Positions 7,768-16,068 of a stretch of 64,000 nt of DNA are shown here, one piece after another (within the stretch, counting starts at the first letter, position 1; every line of letters begins with the position of its first letter). Location of the stretch: the NCBI RefSeq assembly GCF_049472675.1, contig NZ_JAPNXM010000007.1:1-64000 (forward strand), written 5' to 3'. Made by a program: the position numbers and the translations under genes. Source of the DNA: Deferribacter thermophilus (GTDB lineage Bacteria > Chrysiogenota > Deferribacteres > Deferribacterales > Deferribacteraceae). Below the pieces are notes generated by a model that saw only the letters and a program-made list of their open reading frames with translations, was not told the origin of the DNA and searched no databases.

Positions 7768-9930
7768 TTAAATATAAATTGCAAATTCAGTGTAATTGTT
7801 CAACTCACTTTCTACCTCAATTTTCCAATTATATTCATCCACAATACTTTTAACAATAGCTAAACCAAGTCCTGTGCCTTTGCCAACCCCTTTTGTTGTA
7901 AAAAATGGATCAAATATTCTCTGTCTAATCTCCTCAGGTATCCCTTTGCCATTATCTCTAACTTTTAAAACTTTTCTTCCATTTTCCATATAAAATGTTA
8001 TATCAACTTTGCCGCCTATTTCAACGGCATCAATAGCATTTGAAATAAGATTTATAAGTAATTGATGTAATTTTCCTTTATTTGCTTTAATAGTTGTATC
8101 ACATTGAATATCTGTATTTACAACAACCTTTTTATCCTTAATTTTTGATCCCAAAATTTTTATTGCAAAATCTAAAGAATCCCTAATATCTACATTAGAA
8201 ATATCACTATCTTTATGTCTGGCAAATGCAAGCAAATTACTCACTATATTTTTGGTATCCTTACTTGCCTCAATAATTGTCTTAACAAGCTTTTTTTCAT
8301 AACTATCATCGGGCAATCTTCTCTCTAAAAGCTGTGCAAAGTTTAAAATACCTACAAGTGGGTTATTTATTTCATGAGCTACACCACCTGCCAACAGCCC
8401 AAGTGCAGATAATTTTTCCCTTTCAATCAATTTTGATTCGAGCTCCCTAATCTTTGTCATATCACGAATAATCATCAAATAATGAAAATTATCATCATTT
8501 GTTAGTTTTAAAATCGATAATCTAACTGGGATATTTATATCATTCTCAATATAAGTATCAAAATTTTCTATTATATTCTCATCATTAACCCTTTTCCACA
8601 TATTTTCATTTTTAAGATAAAGTTTTATATTTTTACCTACAATATCATCTCCAAACAATTCATAAGCTCTTTTATTACCTGTTAAAATTCTAAAATTATT
8701 ATCAAATGTAATTATCGCATCAGGTATATTTTCTAAAATATTTCTTAAATAATTCTCATTTTCCTGAACCTGCAACTGCAAAGTTATTATATCAGTAATA
8801 TCCCTTATAAGCTCAACCACAGCAATAACATTATTGTTTTGATCTAACAAAGGCGATAAAATAACATCAAAATAATGAATATTATTTTCAGATTTATACT
8901 CTTTTCTAAACGATTCTATCTTTTTATTCTCAATAACACTTTGCATTTTGCACTCTTTGCAAACCTTCTCCTCATTCCAAATTATTTTATAGCATTCAGT
9001 AACACTCCCCTTTTGTGAATAACCTTTTATTATACTATTTGCCCAAACACACTCATAATTACTATTTATCAATGCAACACCTTCTCCCAATGCTTTTACG
9101 ATACTTTCAAACTTTTCATGCTCGATTTCAAAAAGTTGTTCAATCTCTTCTCTTTCGTAATAAAATTTACCCGCATAATATCTTATTAAAATTAAAACCA
9201 GGATAAACAAAATACCAACAAAAATATCCTCAATAGAAACCCTTTCCATTTTATTCAAAATACGAAAATAGCTGATTTTCTCTGAAAATATATAAATTGA
9301 AGTGTTTTTAAATAGACTTGCTTCCGAAACTATATAGTCTCTATTGGCAAAACTATAGATAAAGTCCCCTTTTTGAAAAAATTTTTCATCAAATATTTTA
9401 TCACTACTATAAAATACATCTTCCCCTTTTCTAATAACAAAATTGAAGTTTTTAGGTATGACAAGTCTTACAATTTCTTTTAAATTATAAATTTTAAAAA
9501 TGTCATAATCATTATATTCATCTTTTACATGAAAAAATAAATATGGAATTTCACCAATAAATATTATTTGACGATCATCTACTTCCTTCAAAGTATTGAT
9601 TAAATCTAATATTACTTTCCCGGTAGAATCGTAATAAACTGAATTTTTTTTAGTAATAATAATATTTTTTTCTTTGACTTGTTCACCTGCATCAATTTGT
9701 TTTGAAATTTCTTTCGCATCCAAAAGAAATTTTACATATAAATCATCAATATTTTTCTTAACTTCATCTAATAAAGAATTTTGATATGAATATGCGAAAT
9801 ACAATAATTTTGAATTACTTTTATAATCAACAAAAATCAGTGACCCAAAAATAAATAACAAAAATATTAACAAAAAGAGTAAAATCTCATAAGTTTCAAA
9901 ATATTTGAAATATCTTCTAAGTAAGTCCAT
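7768..9930 (-). CDS. Membrane sensor histidine kinase with two PAS domains
   Basis: About 720 residues. Membrane segment one is near residues 15-35 and segment two near 235-255 (DIFVGILFILVLILIRYYAG), enclosing a ~200-residue extracytoplasmic sensor domain. Two PAS domains follow. The first carries a cysteine cluster (ECYKIIW...VCKECKMQ) seen in many anaerobe PAS domains, possibly redox- or metal-related. The HisKA box is GLLAGGVAHEINNPL, and the HATPase has NLISNAIDAV, DNGKGIP, FFTTK and GTGLGLAIV. ATG 9930 was chosen; a TTG at 9939 adds three residues. It overlaps trmL and lies 18 bases before its regulator. Confidence 0.9.
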   Translation of the reverse strand: MDLLRRYFKYFETYEILLFLLIFLLFIFGSLIFVDYKSNSKLLYFAYSYQNSLLDEVKKNIDDLYVKFLLDAKEISKQIDAGEQVKEKNIIITKKNSVYYDSTGKVILDLINTLKEVDDRQIIFIGEIPYLFFHVKDEYNDYDIFKIYNLKEIVRLVIPKNFNFVIRKGEDVFYSSDKIFDEKFFQKGDFIYSFANRDYIVSEASLFKNTSIYIFSEKISYFRILNKMERVSIEDIFVGILFILVLILIRYYAGKFYYEREEIEQLFEIEHEKFESIVKALGEGVALINSNYECVWANSIIKGYSQKGSVTECYKIIWNEEKVCKECKMQSVIENKKIESFRKEYKSENNIHYFDVILSPLLDQNNNVIAVVELIRDITDIITLQLQVQENENYLRNILENIPDAIITFDNNFRILTGNKRAYELFGDDIVGKNIKLYLKNENMWKRVNDENIIENFDTYIENDINIPVRLSILKLTNDDNFHYLMIIRDMTKIRELESKLIEREKLSALGLLAGGVAHEINNPLVGILNFAQLLERRLPDDSYEKKLVKTIIEASKDTKNIVSNLLAFARHKDSDISNVDIRDSLDFAIKILGSKIKDKKVVVNTDIQCDTTIKANKGKLHQLLINLISNAIDAVEIGGKVDITFYMENGRKVLKVRDNGKGIPEEIRQRIFDPFFTTKGVGKGTGLGLAIVKSIVDEYNWKIEVESELNNYTEFAIYI

Positions 9931-10396
9931 CAAACCCAAGTTTTTCCAAAATATGATAAACTACAATAGCAACAGAGTTTGATAAATTCAAGCTTCTCAT
10001 CCCCTCTTTCATCGGAATTCTATAAAGTCTATCTTCATACTTTTTTCTGATATCTTCTCTCAAACCATAGGACTCATTACCAAAAATAAGTATCGTTTTA
10101 TCAAAAGAAAAAGAATTTGAATCTATTATTTTATTATAATATTTTTTCCCAAATTTTGAAATAAAGTAATAGTTATATGTCAATTCTTCATATTCTACAA
10201 AAAAACTTTCAATAGTTTTAATCCAACACCAGTCAAGATAATTCCAATAATCCATTCCAGCTCTTTTTAGATATTTATCCGAAATGGTAAATCCGAGCCT
10301 ACCAACAAGTAATAGTTTAATCCCAGTTATTGCACATAGTCGAGCGATATTTCCCGTATTATAAGGTATTTCTGGCTCAAATAGTGCCACTATCAT
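9917..10396 (-). CDS. trmL: tRNA (cytidine/uridine-34 2'-O)-methyltransferase TrmL
   Basis: A small SPOUT methyltransferase of 159 residues that 2'-O-methylates the wobble base of tRNA-Leu isoacceptors in the characterised enzymes. Recognised by the N-terminal FEPEIPYNTGNIARLCA, the AGMDYW segment, and the SAM-binding knot motifs LIFGNESYGL and MRSLNLSNSVAIVVYHIL. It consists of the catalytic domain only, as usual for TrmL. It lies between the HTH/Zn-ribbon gene and the sensor kinase, overlapping the kinase's start, in the run led by tRNA-Gln. Confidence 0.92.
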   Translation of the reverse strand: MIVALFEPEIPYNTGNIARLCAITGIKLLLVGRLGFTISDKYLKRAGMDYWNYLDWCWIKTIESFFVEYEELTYNYYFISKFGKKYYNKIIDSNSFSFDKTILIFGNESYGLREDIRKKYEDRLYRIPMKEGMRSLNLSNSVAIVVYHILEKLGFDGLT

Positions 10397-10398
10397 TG

Positions 10399-10665
10399 CT
10401 AAATCTTAAACTCCGGTTCACTAATAAATGTTGACTTGCAACTTGGACATTTAGATGGCTTTTTAAAATGTTTTAAATTTGTAAACTTAAAACCACATTT
10501 TTTACAAACAGGATTTTTAACCTGAATTTTTACTCTCCCTTTTGAAATCTCTTTCAAATGTTCTATAATCTCTTTTTCAGGAAGAGATAATATCTTAGAA
10601 AGCTCTTTAACAGTAAAATAACCCTCTTTTAATTTATCTATTATCTCCTGTCTAATTGTTCCCAC
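10399..10665 (-). CDS. HTH/zinc-ribbon regulatory protein
   Basis: An 88-residue protein with two recognisable halves. The N-terminal winged-helix-like part (IRQEIIDKLKEG...LSLPEKEIIEHLKEI) resembles DNA-binding HTHs. The C-terminal zinc ribbon has two CxxC knuckles, CKKCGF and CPSCKS. This matches a small predicted transcription-regulator family found in archaea and some deep-branching bacteria; no function is established that I know of. It starts at GTG 10665, seven bases after GAGG and inside the end of rsfS. DNA or RNA binding are both possible. Confidence 0.75.
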   Translation of the reverse strand: MGTIRQEIIDKLKEGYFTVKELSKILSLPEKEIIEHLKEISKGRVKIQVKNPVCKKCGFKFTNLKHFKKPSKCPSCKSTFISEPEFKI

Positions 10666-11011
10666 TATTTACCTCATTTGCTATTGATATCCTATCACAA
10701 TCACCCCAAATAGATTCTAAATCATAAAATTTTCTTGTATCATCAGTCATTAGATGAATTATCACATCACCAAAATCTATACAAACCCATCTTGATCTAC
10801 CAAGACCATCTACGGCTATTGGCAACAAATTTTTTTCATGCTTCATTACATATAAAAGCTCATCAGCAACAGCTTCCAAATGAACTTCAGATGTACATGT
10901 ACATATAATCATATAATCTGCAATTGTTGAAACTGTTTGAATATTATAAATTACTATGTTTTCACCTTTCTTATTATCCAACACTTTATAGATTAATTTT
11001 AAAGTTTCCAT
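10652..11011 (-). CDS. rsfS: Ribosome silencing factor RsfS
   Basis: Binds L14 (uL14) of the 50S subunit and blocks joining with the 30S subunit in starved cells. Recognised by the Iojap/RsfS pattern: IADYMIICTCTSEVHLEAVADEL, then DGLGRSRWVCIDFGDVIIHL and TRKFYDLESIWGD. The 119-residue length is typical. ATG 11011 shares its A with the TGA of nadD and has AGGAGG a few bases upstream. The nadD-rsfS pair is widely conserved, here extended upstream by proBA. Confidence 0.94.
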   Translation of the reverse strand: METLKLIYKVLDNKKGENIVIYNIQTVSTIADYMIICTCTSEVHLEAVADELLYVMKHEKNLLPIAVDGLGRSRWVCIDFGDVIIHLMTDDTRKFYDLESIWGDCDRISIANEVNSGNN

Positions 11012-11649
11012 CACACCTCCTGATATAATTTATTTTCTTTAATATAATTGATTACAACATCTGGTAAGTAATTAAAAATTGAACCATCCAAAAATTTTTC
11101 TCTAATCTCAGTGCTTGAAATTGGGATCTCTTCAATTTCATACAAAATAATATTACCATATTTTTTATCGTCAAATTTCGGAAAATAAACAATTCTCTTT
11201 TTTAATTCATCAGGGATTTTTTTTAGCATTGTATTAAAAGGCATCTCTTTCCTGTTTGCTACTATAAAATTAGCCAAATCAAATAATTTATCCCAATTTT
11301 GCCATGTTTCAATTGTTGCAAAGATATCACTACCTGTTAGAAAATAAAGGTAATCATCTTTATACTTTTTTCTAAAATAACGCAATGTATTAAAAGTATA
11401 AGAAATTTCATCAGATTTCAATTCATAATCTGAAACATAAAAATTCCCTTTAAGGCAACATGTCAGCGCTAATTTAACCATTTCAAATCTCTTTTCTGGC
11501 TCAACAAGCCCAAGATTTTTATGTGGTGGTATTTTTGCAGGAATAAAGTAAAATTTATCAACATTAAAATCTTTATAAACTCTCTTTGCAAGTTCCAAAT
11601 GACCGTTATGAATAGGGTTAAAAGTCCCACCAAATAAAACTATTCTCAA
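11011..11649 (-). CDS. nadD: Nicotinate-nucleotide adenylyltransferase NadD
   Basis: Transfers AMP from ATP to nicotinate mononucleotide in NAD synthesis. The nucleotidyltransferase signature GGTFNPIHNGH lies at residues 7-17, the substrate-binding LTGSDIFATIETWQNW in the middle, and ISSTEIRE near the C-terminus. The 212-residue length is normal. Translation must start at a TTG (11649), since the conserved strand begins four residues later; GAGG lies eight bases upstream. It follows proA by 11 bases and overlaps rsfS by one base. Confidence 0.94.
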   Translation of the reverse strand: MRIVLFGGTFNPIHNGHLELAKRVYKDFNVDKFYFIPAKIPPHKNLGLVEPEKRFEMVKLALTCCLKGNFYVSDYELKSDEISYTFNTLRYFRKKYKDDYLYFLTGSDIFATIETWQNWDKLFDLANFIVANRKEMPFNTMLKKIPDELKKRIVYFPKFDDKKYGNIILYEIEEIPISSTEIREKFLDGSIFNYLPDVVINYIKENKLYQEV

Positions 11650-11660
11650 AATATTAGCCT

Positions 11661-12902
11661 CTACTCTCTAATATGACCGTTGCCATAAATTATGTATTTT
11701 GTAGTAGTCAAATCATAAGCCCCCATTGGACCTCTGCAATGCAACTTTTGAGTACTGATACCTATCTCAGCCCCCAATCCAAATTCACCACCATCAGTAA
11801 ATCTTGTGGAAGCATTTACATAGACTGCAGCAGCATCAACCCTATCTAAAAAAAGTTGGGCTGTAGTATAATTTTCTGTAACTATGGACTCAGAATGTGA
11901 AGATCCATATTTATTTATATGCCATATAGCCTCATAAACATCATCAACAACTTTTATTGATAAAATCAAATCTAAATATTCTGCCTCCCAATCCTTTTCA
12001 TCAGCTGGATTTACATCAATAATTTTTCTAACCTTTTCACAACCTCTAAGTTCAACACCATATTTTTCATACTCACTCTTTAATTTTGGCAAAACTTCAT
12101 TTGCGATATCTTTATGTACAATCAATGTTTCCATAGCATTGCATACACCTGGTCTTTGCACTTTTGCATTTATAGCAATGTTTATAGCTTTATCTATCGA
12201 TGCATCTTTATCTATATAAACATGACAAACCCCTTTGTCATGCTTAACGACAGGTATCAAACTATTTTCCGTAACAAATTTTATAAGCCCTTCACCACCC
12301 CTTGGCACAATCAAATCAATATAATCTTTAGCTTTTAGCATATCTAAAATATATTTCCTTTCAGGGTCTTCTAAAATATAAACAATATTTTCATCCACAC
12401 CTAATTTCTTTATCGCATCCTGTATAATTGAACCCAAAATCTTATTTGACCTTAAAGCCTCTTTCCCTCCCCTTAATACAGTAGCATTACCGGATTTTAT
12501 GCACAAAGCAGCTGCATCTACAGTAACATTTGGTCTTGATTCATAAATTATGCCCACTACCCCTATTGGCACTCTAACCTTATAAATTTTCAACCCATTT
12601 GGTCTTTTATAACCTTTCTCAACAACTCCCACAGGGTCATCTTGTCCAACAATCTCCATAACCCCTTTAATCATAGAATCTATTCTTTTATCATCCAGCA
12701 ATAATCTATCAAGCAAAGCGCCACTTAGACCAGCCTTTTGTCCGAACTCCAAATCGATCTGATTCTCATTTTTTATAATATCTCTGGACTTATCAATCAT
12801 TTCTGCAATCATTTTCAAAATTTCATTCTTTTTTGCACTTTCAAGATACATTAATTGATACGATGCTTTTTTTACCTTTTCTAAATCAGCTATAAAATCC
12901 AC
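11661..12902 (-). CDS. proA: Gamma-glutamyl phosphate reductase ProA
   Basis: NADPH-dependent reduction of gamma-glutamyl phosphate to glutamate-5-semialdehyde, the second step of proline synthesis. Aldehyde-dehydrogenase fold of 413 residues with IGVVGIIYESRPNVTVDA, GNATVLRGGKEA, the catalytic cysteine in QRPGVCNAMETLIV, and FTDGGEFGLGAEIGISTQKLH. It starts with GTG 12902 behind GGAGGG and abuts proB (one base between). It is cytoplasmic and usually works with ProB. Confidence 0.96.
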   Translation of the reverse strand: MDFIADLEKVKKASYQLMYLESAKKNEILKMIAEMIDKSRDIIKNENQIDLEFGQKAGLSGALLDRLLLDDKRIDSMIKGVMEIVGQDDPVGVVEKGYKRPNGLKIYKVRVPIGVVGIIYESRPNVTVDAAALCIKSGNATVLRGGKEALRSNKILGSIIQDAIKKLGVDENIVYILEDPERKYILDMLKAKDYIDLIVPRGGEGLIKFVTENSLIPVVKHDKGVCHVYIDKDASIDKAINIAINAKVQRPGVCNAMETLIVHKDIANEVLPKLKSEYEKYGVELRGCEKVRKIIDVNPADEKDWEAEYLDLILSIKVVDDVYEAIWHINKYGSSHSESIVTENYTTAQLFLDRVDAAAVYVNASTRFTDGGEFGLGAEIGISTQKLHCRGPMGAYDLTTTKYIIYGNGHIRE

Positions 12903-12903
12903 T

Positions 12904-14046
12904 TTAACCCTCCAAAAAATCTGCTAAAACGAAATCATCTCTATGTATAACTTCATCACTAATTTTATATCCTAAAATATCAACTATTTCCGATGTTTTT
13001 TTCCCTCTAATTTTATCAACTTCTTGATAATTATACCTCACTTTGCCTCTACCTATTTCAACCCCATTTTTATCAACAACCTTTACTATATCACCAATAT
13101 TAAACTTCCCTTTAACTTCCAATATACCACTGGGTAGTAAAGAAGTCTTTTTTACTATCAAAGCATTTTTAGCTCCATCATCGACCACTATATCCCCTTT
13201 TGGGATTGTTGCATAAGCAATCCATAATTTTCTCTTTTTTAAAGGGTCTTCTAAATGAGAAAAATAAGTACCTATCTCCTCACCATTTATAAATTTTATA
13301 ATATTTTCAGGACTTTTTCCATTTATTATACCTACATAACAACCTGCATTAAGAGCTTTTTTGGCAGCCATAATCTTCGACTTCATCCCACCAGTTCCAA
13401 CATTAGAAATAGAATCCCCTGCCATATTCAATAACTTACTATCAAAATACTTAATCTCTTTTATAAGTTCAGCATCAGGAAACTTTGTTGGGTCTTTAGA
13501 AAAAAAACCATCTACATCAGACAAAATTAGCAACAGCTCAGCACCGATCAAACCAGATATTAATGCAGATAAATTATCATTATCTCCAAAGGTATCAACA
13601 AATTTTATTTCTTCTATAACAACTGTATCATTTTCATTTACAATCGGAATCACATTATTTTTGAACAACTCCCTAATAGTATATTTTGCATTTAGATACC
13701 TTCTTCTATTTGCAAAATCATCTTTAGTTATTAATATTTGTGCAACTTTTATTCTAAATTTTTCAAAAGCATCTTCATAAAATTGTATCAACTTAGGCTG
13801 ACCTATTGCTGCACATGCCTGCCTGACAGATATATCCTTTGGTTTTACACTTAAGCCAAGCTGTTGCATCCCTGCAGCTATTGCACCAGAACTAACAATT
13901 AAAATATTTTTAATACTTTTTTTAAGATCAGAAATTACTTCAGCGAGTGAATAAATATATGATTTATCAATATAACGACTATTGTTAGTTAAAAGATTGC
14001 TTCCGATTTTAATTACTAAGGTTTTTATTTCAGGTAATTTTCTCAT
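12904..14046 (-). CDS. proB: Glutamate 5-kinase ProB with PUA domain
   Basis: ATP-dependent phosphorylation of glutamate, the committed and usually proline-inhibited step of proline synthesis. Amino-acid-kinase domain with VIKIGSNLLT, IVSSGAIAAGMQQLG, PIVNENDTV, FGDNDNLSAL and GTGGMKSKI. A C-terminal PUA domain (about residues 280-360) starts near GDIVVDDGAKNAL. The 380-residue length fits the two-domain form. The ATG lies only 12 bases after the 3' end of tRNA-Gln and has no Shine-Dalgarno sequence, so the mRNA end is probably made by tRNA processing. Confidence 0.96.
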   Translation of the reverse strand: MRKLPEIKTLVIKIGSNLLTNNSRYIDKSYIYSLAEVISDLKKSIKNILIVSSGAIAAGMQQLGLSVKPKDISVRQACAAIGQPKLIQFYEDAFEKFRIKVAQILITKDDFANRRRYLNAKYTIRELFKNNVIPIVNENDTVVIEEIKFVDTFGDNDNLSALISGLIGAELLLILSDVDGFFSKDPTKFPDAELIKEIKYFDSKLLNMAGDSISNVGTGGMKSKIMAAKKALNAGCYVGIINGKSPENIIKFINGEEIGTYFSHLEDPLKKRKLWIAYATIPKGDIVVDDGAKNALIVKKTSLLPSGILEVKGKFNIGDIVKVVDKNGVEIGRGKVRYNYQEVDKIRGKKTSEIVDILGYKISDEVIHRDDFVLADFLEG

Positions 14047-14058
14047 AAAATAATTAAG

Positions 14059-14131
14059 CTGGGGCGGCAGGATTCGAACCTGCGAATGGCGGATCCAAAG
14101 TCCGCTGCCTTGCCAGCTTGGCTACGCCCCA
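14059..14131 (-). tRNA. tRNA-Gln (anticodon UUG)
   Basis: A complete 73-nt cloverleaf on the minus strand. The acceptor stem is TGGGGCG paired with CGCCCCA, then discriminator G. The anticodon stem GCGGA/TCCGC encloses a CTTTGGA loop with anticodon TTG, and the T arm has GTTCGAATC. The U1-A72 pair is the usual tRNA-Gln identity feature. The 3' CCA is not encoded (the next bases are CTT). It is the first gene of the transcript that continues into proB. Confidence 0.96.
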
Positions 14132-14150
14132 ATATTTAATTCGAGCCCTC

Positions 14151-14179
14151 TTAATATATAAAAAAATGTTTCTTGTCAA
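14151..14179 (-). promoter_or_regulatory. Sigma-70-type promoter of tRNA-Gln/proBA run
   Basis: On the minus strand TTGACA (14179-14174), a 17-bp spacer and TATTAA (14156-14151). A G+C-rich GAGGGC follows immediately, a discriminator type associated with growth-rate/stringent control of stable RNA genes. The tRNA starts 20 bases after the -10. The box sequences are seen directly; the control mode is inferred. Confidence 0.7.
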
Positions 14180-14227
14180 GAAATTTTACTTTTGATTTCT
14201 TATTTTTTATTGTTGAAAAAATAAATT

Positions 14228-14256
14228 AAAACCCCCCTTTATAAAAGGGGGGTTTT
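14228..14256. terminator. Bidirectional hairpin terminator
   Basis: A perfect stem (AAAACCCCCC...GGGGGGTTTT) with a short AT loop just after the stop of the cytochrome gene. It carries A- and T-runs on both sides, so it can work in either direction. It separates the cytochrome transcript from the tRNA-Gln promoter downstream on the same strand. Confidence 0.85.
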
Positions 14257-14264
14257 ATATACCA

Positions 14265-15308
14265 TTAATGTATCATTTTTGCTTTTCTAGCTGCCCAATC
14301 TTTAGTTTCTCCAGCATGGCAACCTGGAATTAAACAAGAAAACTCTAATGATAATTCGCTTTTAGCAAATTTACCATCTTTTGTGAACATATTATAATTT
14401 GCAGATGTGTTAATTTTGAAAAGATGAGATCTAACATCACCTACATATTTAGCCTTTTTGATTGCAGATTTTGCTGCTTTTGGCATGTGACAGCTAATAC
14501 AATCGACCTGATTTTTACCATGAACAGTTTTAGCAAATTTTGATGCTACATCATCATGACAATCTGCACATTTAGTTTTTATGCTAACAGCAGCTTTTGC
14601 ATGAGGATCATGACATTCAACACAAGTCAAATCTTTATGTGCACCAGCTAACAATTCATTATACTGTTCATGATGTCTGATAAATCCTTTACTAGCTGGT
14701 ATCTTATCCGCTGAGCCTCTAATATGGCACTTACCACAAGCCTTTGCACTTTTATCTACTGTAAGTTTTGCCACTTTAGGATTTTCTATATGTGCAGATG
14801 CAGGGCCGTGACACTCTTCACACTGAATCCCATCTAATGACCATGTACCTATCATACCAGGTTTTCCATCTTGATGCCCTTCAGGCGAATAGTTTGTCAT
14901 ATGACAAGGGCCACACTTATAAGGCTTTATTTCTCCTGCATGATAATATGCCCATGATCCATCTTCAAGATTATATTGAGTTTTCATTTTATTCCCTTTT
15001 TTATCTGTTGTTATAATATAACCATCCAATCCTATATAACGAGCTTTCTTTGTCTTACCACCAATCACATAAGAAATATCATCCCAAGTATAACCTTTAG
15101 GTAATGGCAAGCCAGCTTTTTTAGCAAGTTCAGCTTTTCTCAATTTGTATGGATGGCCAGATTCTACAAACAGATTATAGATCTCCTCATGACAGGATTT
15201 ACAAACTTCTGAGCCTACATACCCTACCCCTTTTTTCTTTTCTGAAGCAAAACCCAAAAGAGAAAAAATTAGCAAAAAACTAAAAATAAAAAAAATAACC
15301 CGTTTCAT
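14265..15308 (-). CDS. Octaheme c-type cytochrome, exported
   Basis: A signal peptide (about residues 1-21, MKRVIFFIFSFLL...) precedes a region with seven CxxCH haem sites (CKSCH, CGPCH, CEECH, CGKCH, CVECH, CADCH, CISCH) and an eighth CX4CH site, CLIPGCH, near the C-terminus. The lack of large unrelated domains and the CHxxN/CH...H spacing resemble cytochrome c554-like electron carriers of anaerobic respiration. It is probably periplasmic. It stands alone after a two-component system and is followed by a strong terminator. The RBS AGGAGG lies before ATG 15308. No oxidoreductase partner is nearby, so the electron donor and acceptor are unknown. Confidence 0.88.
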   Translation of the reverse strand: MKRVIFFIFSFLLIFSLLGFASEKKKGVGYVGSEVCKSCHEEIYNLFVESGHPYKLRKAELAKKAGLPLPKGYTWDDISYVIGGKTKKARYIGLDGYIITTDKKGNKMKTQYNLEDGSWAYYHAGEIKPYKCGPCHMTNYSPEGHQDGKPGMIGTWSLDGIQCEECHGPASAHIENPKVAKLTVDKSAKACGKCHIRGSADKIPASKGFIRHHEQYNELLAGAHKDLTCVECHDPHAKAAVSIKTKCADCHDDVASKFAKTVHGKNQVDCISCHMPKAAKSAIKKAKYVGDVRSHLFKINTSANYNMFTKDGKFAKSELSLEFSCLIPGCHAGETKDWAARKAKMIH

Positions 15309-15429
15309 AAATACCTCCTTTTATTTTTTGGAACTACCCATGCTAATAATATCTTATGATATGTAAAGGAAATCCAGATAAGAGTATTTCTCTTGTTAGT
15401 ATTTTTGTGAAATAAAATTCACATATATA

Positions 15430-16068
15430 TTAATCAATTATTTCCTGAATACACTTTAAAGCTTTTATCCCTGTTTCAGTTATTAAATAATACCCATCTT
15501 GTTTAATTATTAAATTATTTTTTAATAGTATCTTTAGATGAAAATTCAACTTTGTATGATCACTAAAATCTAATTTTCTAACAATTTCCATAAATTTCAT
15601 CCGTTTTTCTTTAAGCAACAATTGCACAATATTTCGCCTAATATTATTTGAAAGACAATACAAAATTTCATCTAATTCATAACACATACATTCTTTATTT
15701 ATAAATTTTAACTCTTCCAATGTTTTCATTATCTTGACTAAAAGTTCATCAAATTTAAAAGGCTTTGCAATAAAATCATTCGCCCCATTTTTAATTGCAT
15801 CTACTGCTAAATCATAAGTTGGAAATGCAGTCATTAGAATTATCCTTATTAACTTATCTGTTGTTCTTATCCTTTTCACAAAATTTACACCATCTATTTG
15901 AGGCATTAAATAATCTAACAATAACACCTTTGGATTTTCATATTCTAATATTTCTAATGCTTTATCAGGATCAGAACATGTAAATACTGTAAAATCTTGA
16001 TCTTCAAATAATTCTTTTAAATTATTAAGCAATTGTTCATCATCATCTAAAATCAATATTTTATTCAT
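15430..16068 (-). CDS. Response regulator with ArsR-like winged-helix output
   Basis: A 212-residue protein. Residues 1 to about 120 are a receiver (LDDD at 7-10, acceptor aspartate in VLLLDYLMPQIDG, lysine in IAKPFKFDELL). Residues about 135-205 are a winged helix of ArsR/archaeal type (SNNIRRNIVQLLLKEKRM, LNFHLKILLKNNLI, GYYLITETGIKAL) rather than the usual OmpR, NarL or NtrC output. It overlaps the kinase stop by four bases. The cytochrome gene follows after about 120 bases and may be a target. Confidence 0.82.
   Translation of the reverse strand: MNKILILDDDEQLLNNLKELFEDQDFTVFTCSDPDKALEILEYENPKVLLLDYLMPQIDGVNFVKRIRTTDKLIRIILMTAFPTYDLAVDAIKNGANDFIAKPFKFDELLVKIMKTLEELKFINKECMCYELDEILYCLSNNIRRNIVQLLLKEKRMKFMEIVRKLDFSDHTKLNFHLKILLKNNLIIKQDGYYLITETGIKALKCIQEIID

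Noticed and set aside
6410..9939. Sigma-54 (-24/-12) promoter for the TRAP genes
   Set aside because: Looked for GG-N10-GC with TGGCA/TTGC context near the regulator and TRAP genes and saw none convincing; I could not scan exhaustively.
13361..13780. 139-codon open frame opposite proB
   Set aside because: Shadow of a certain gene; no RBS and no recognisable domain.
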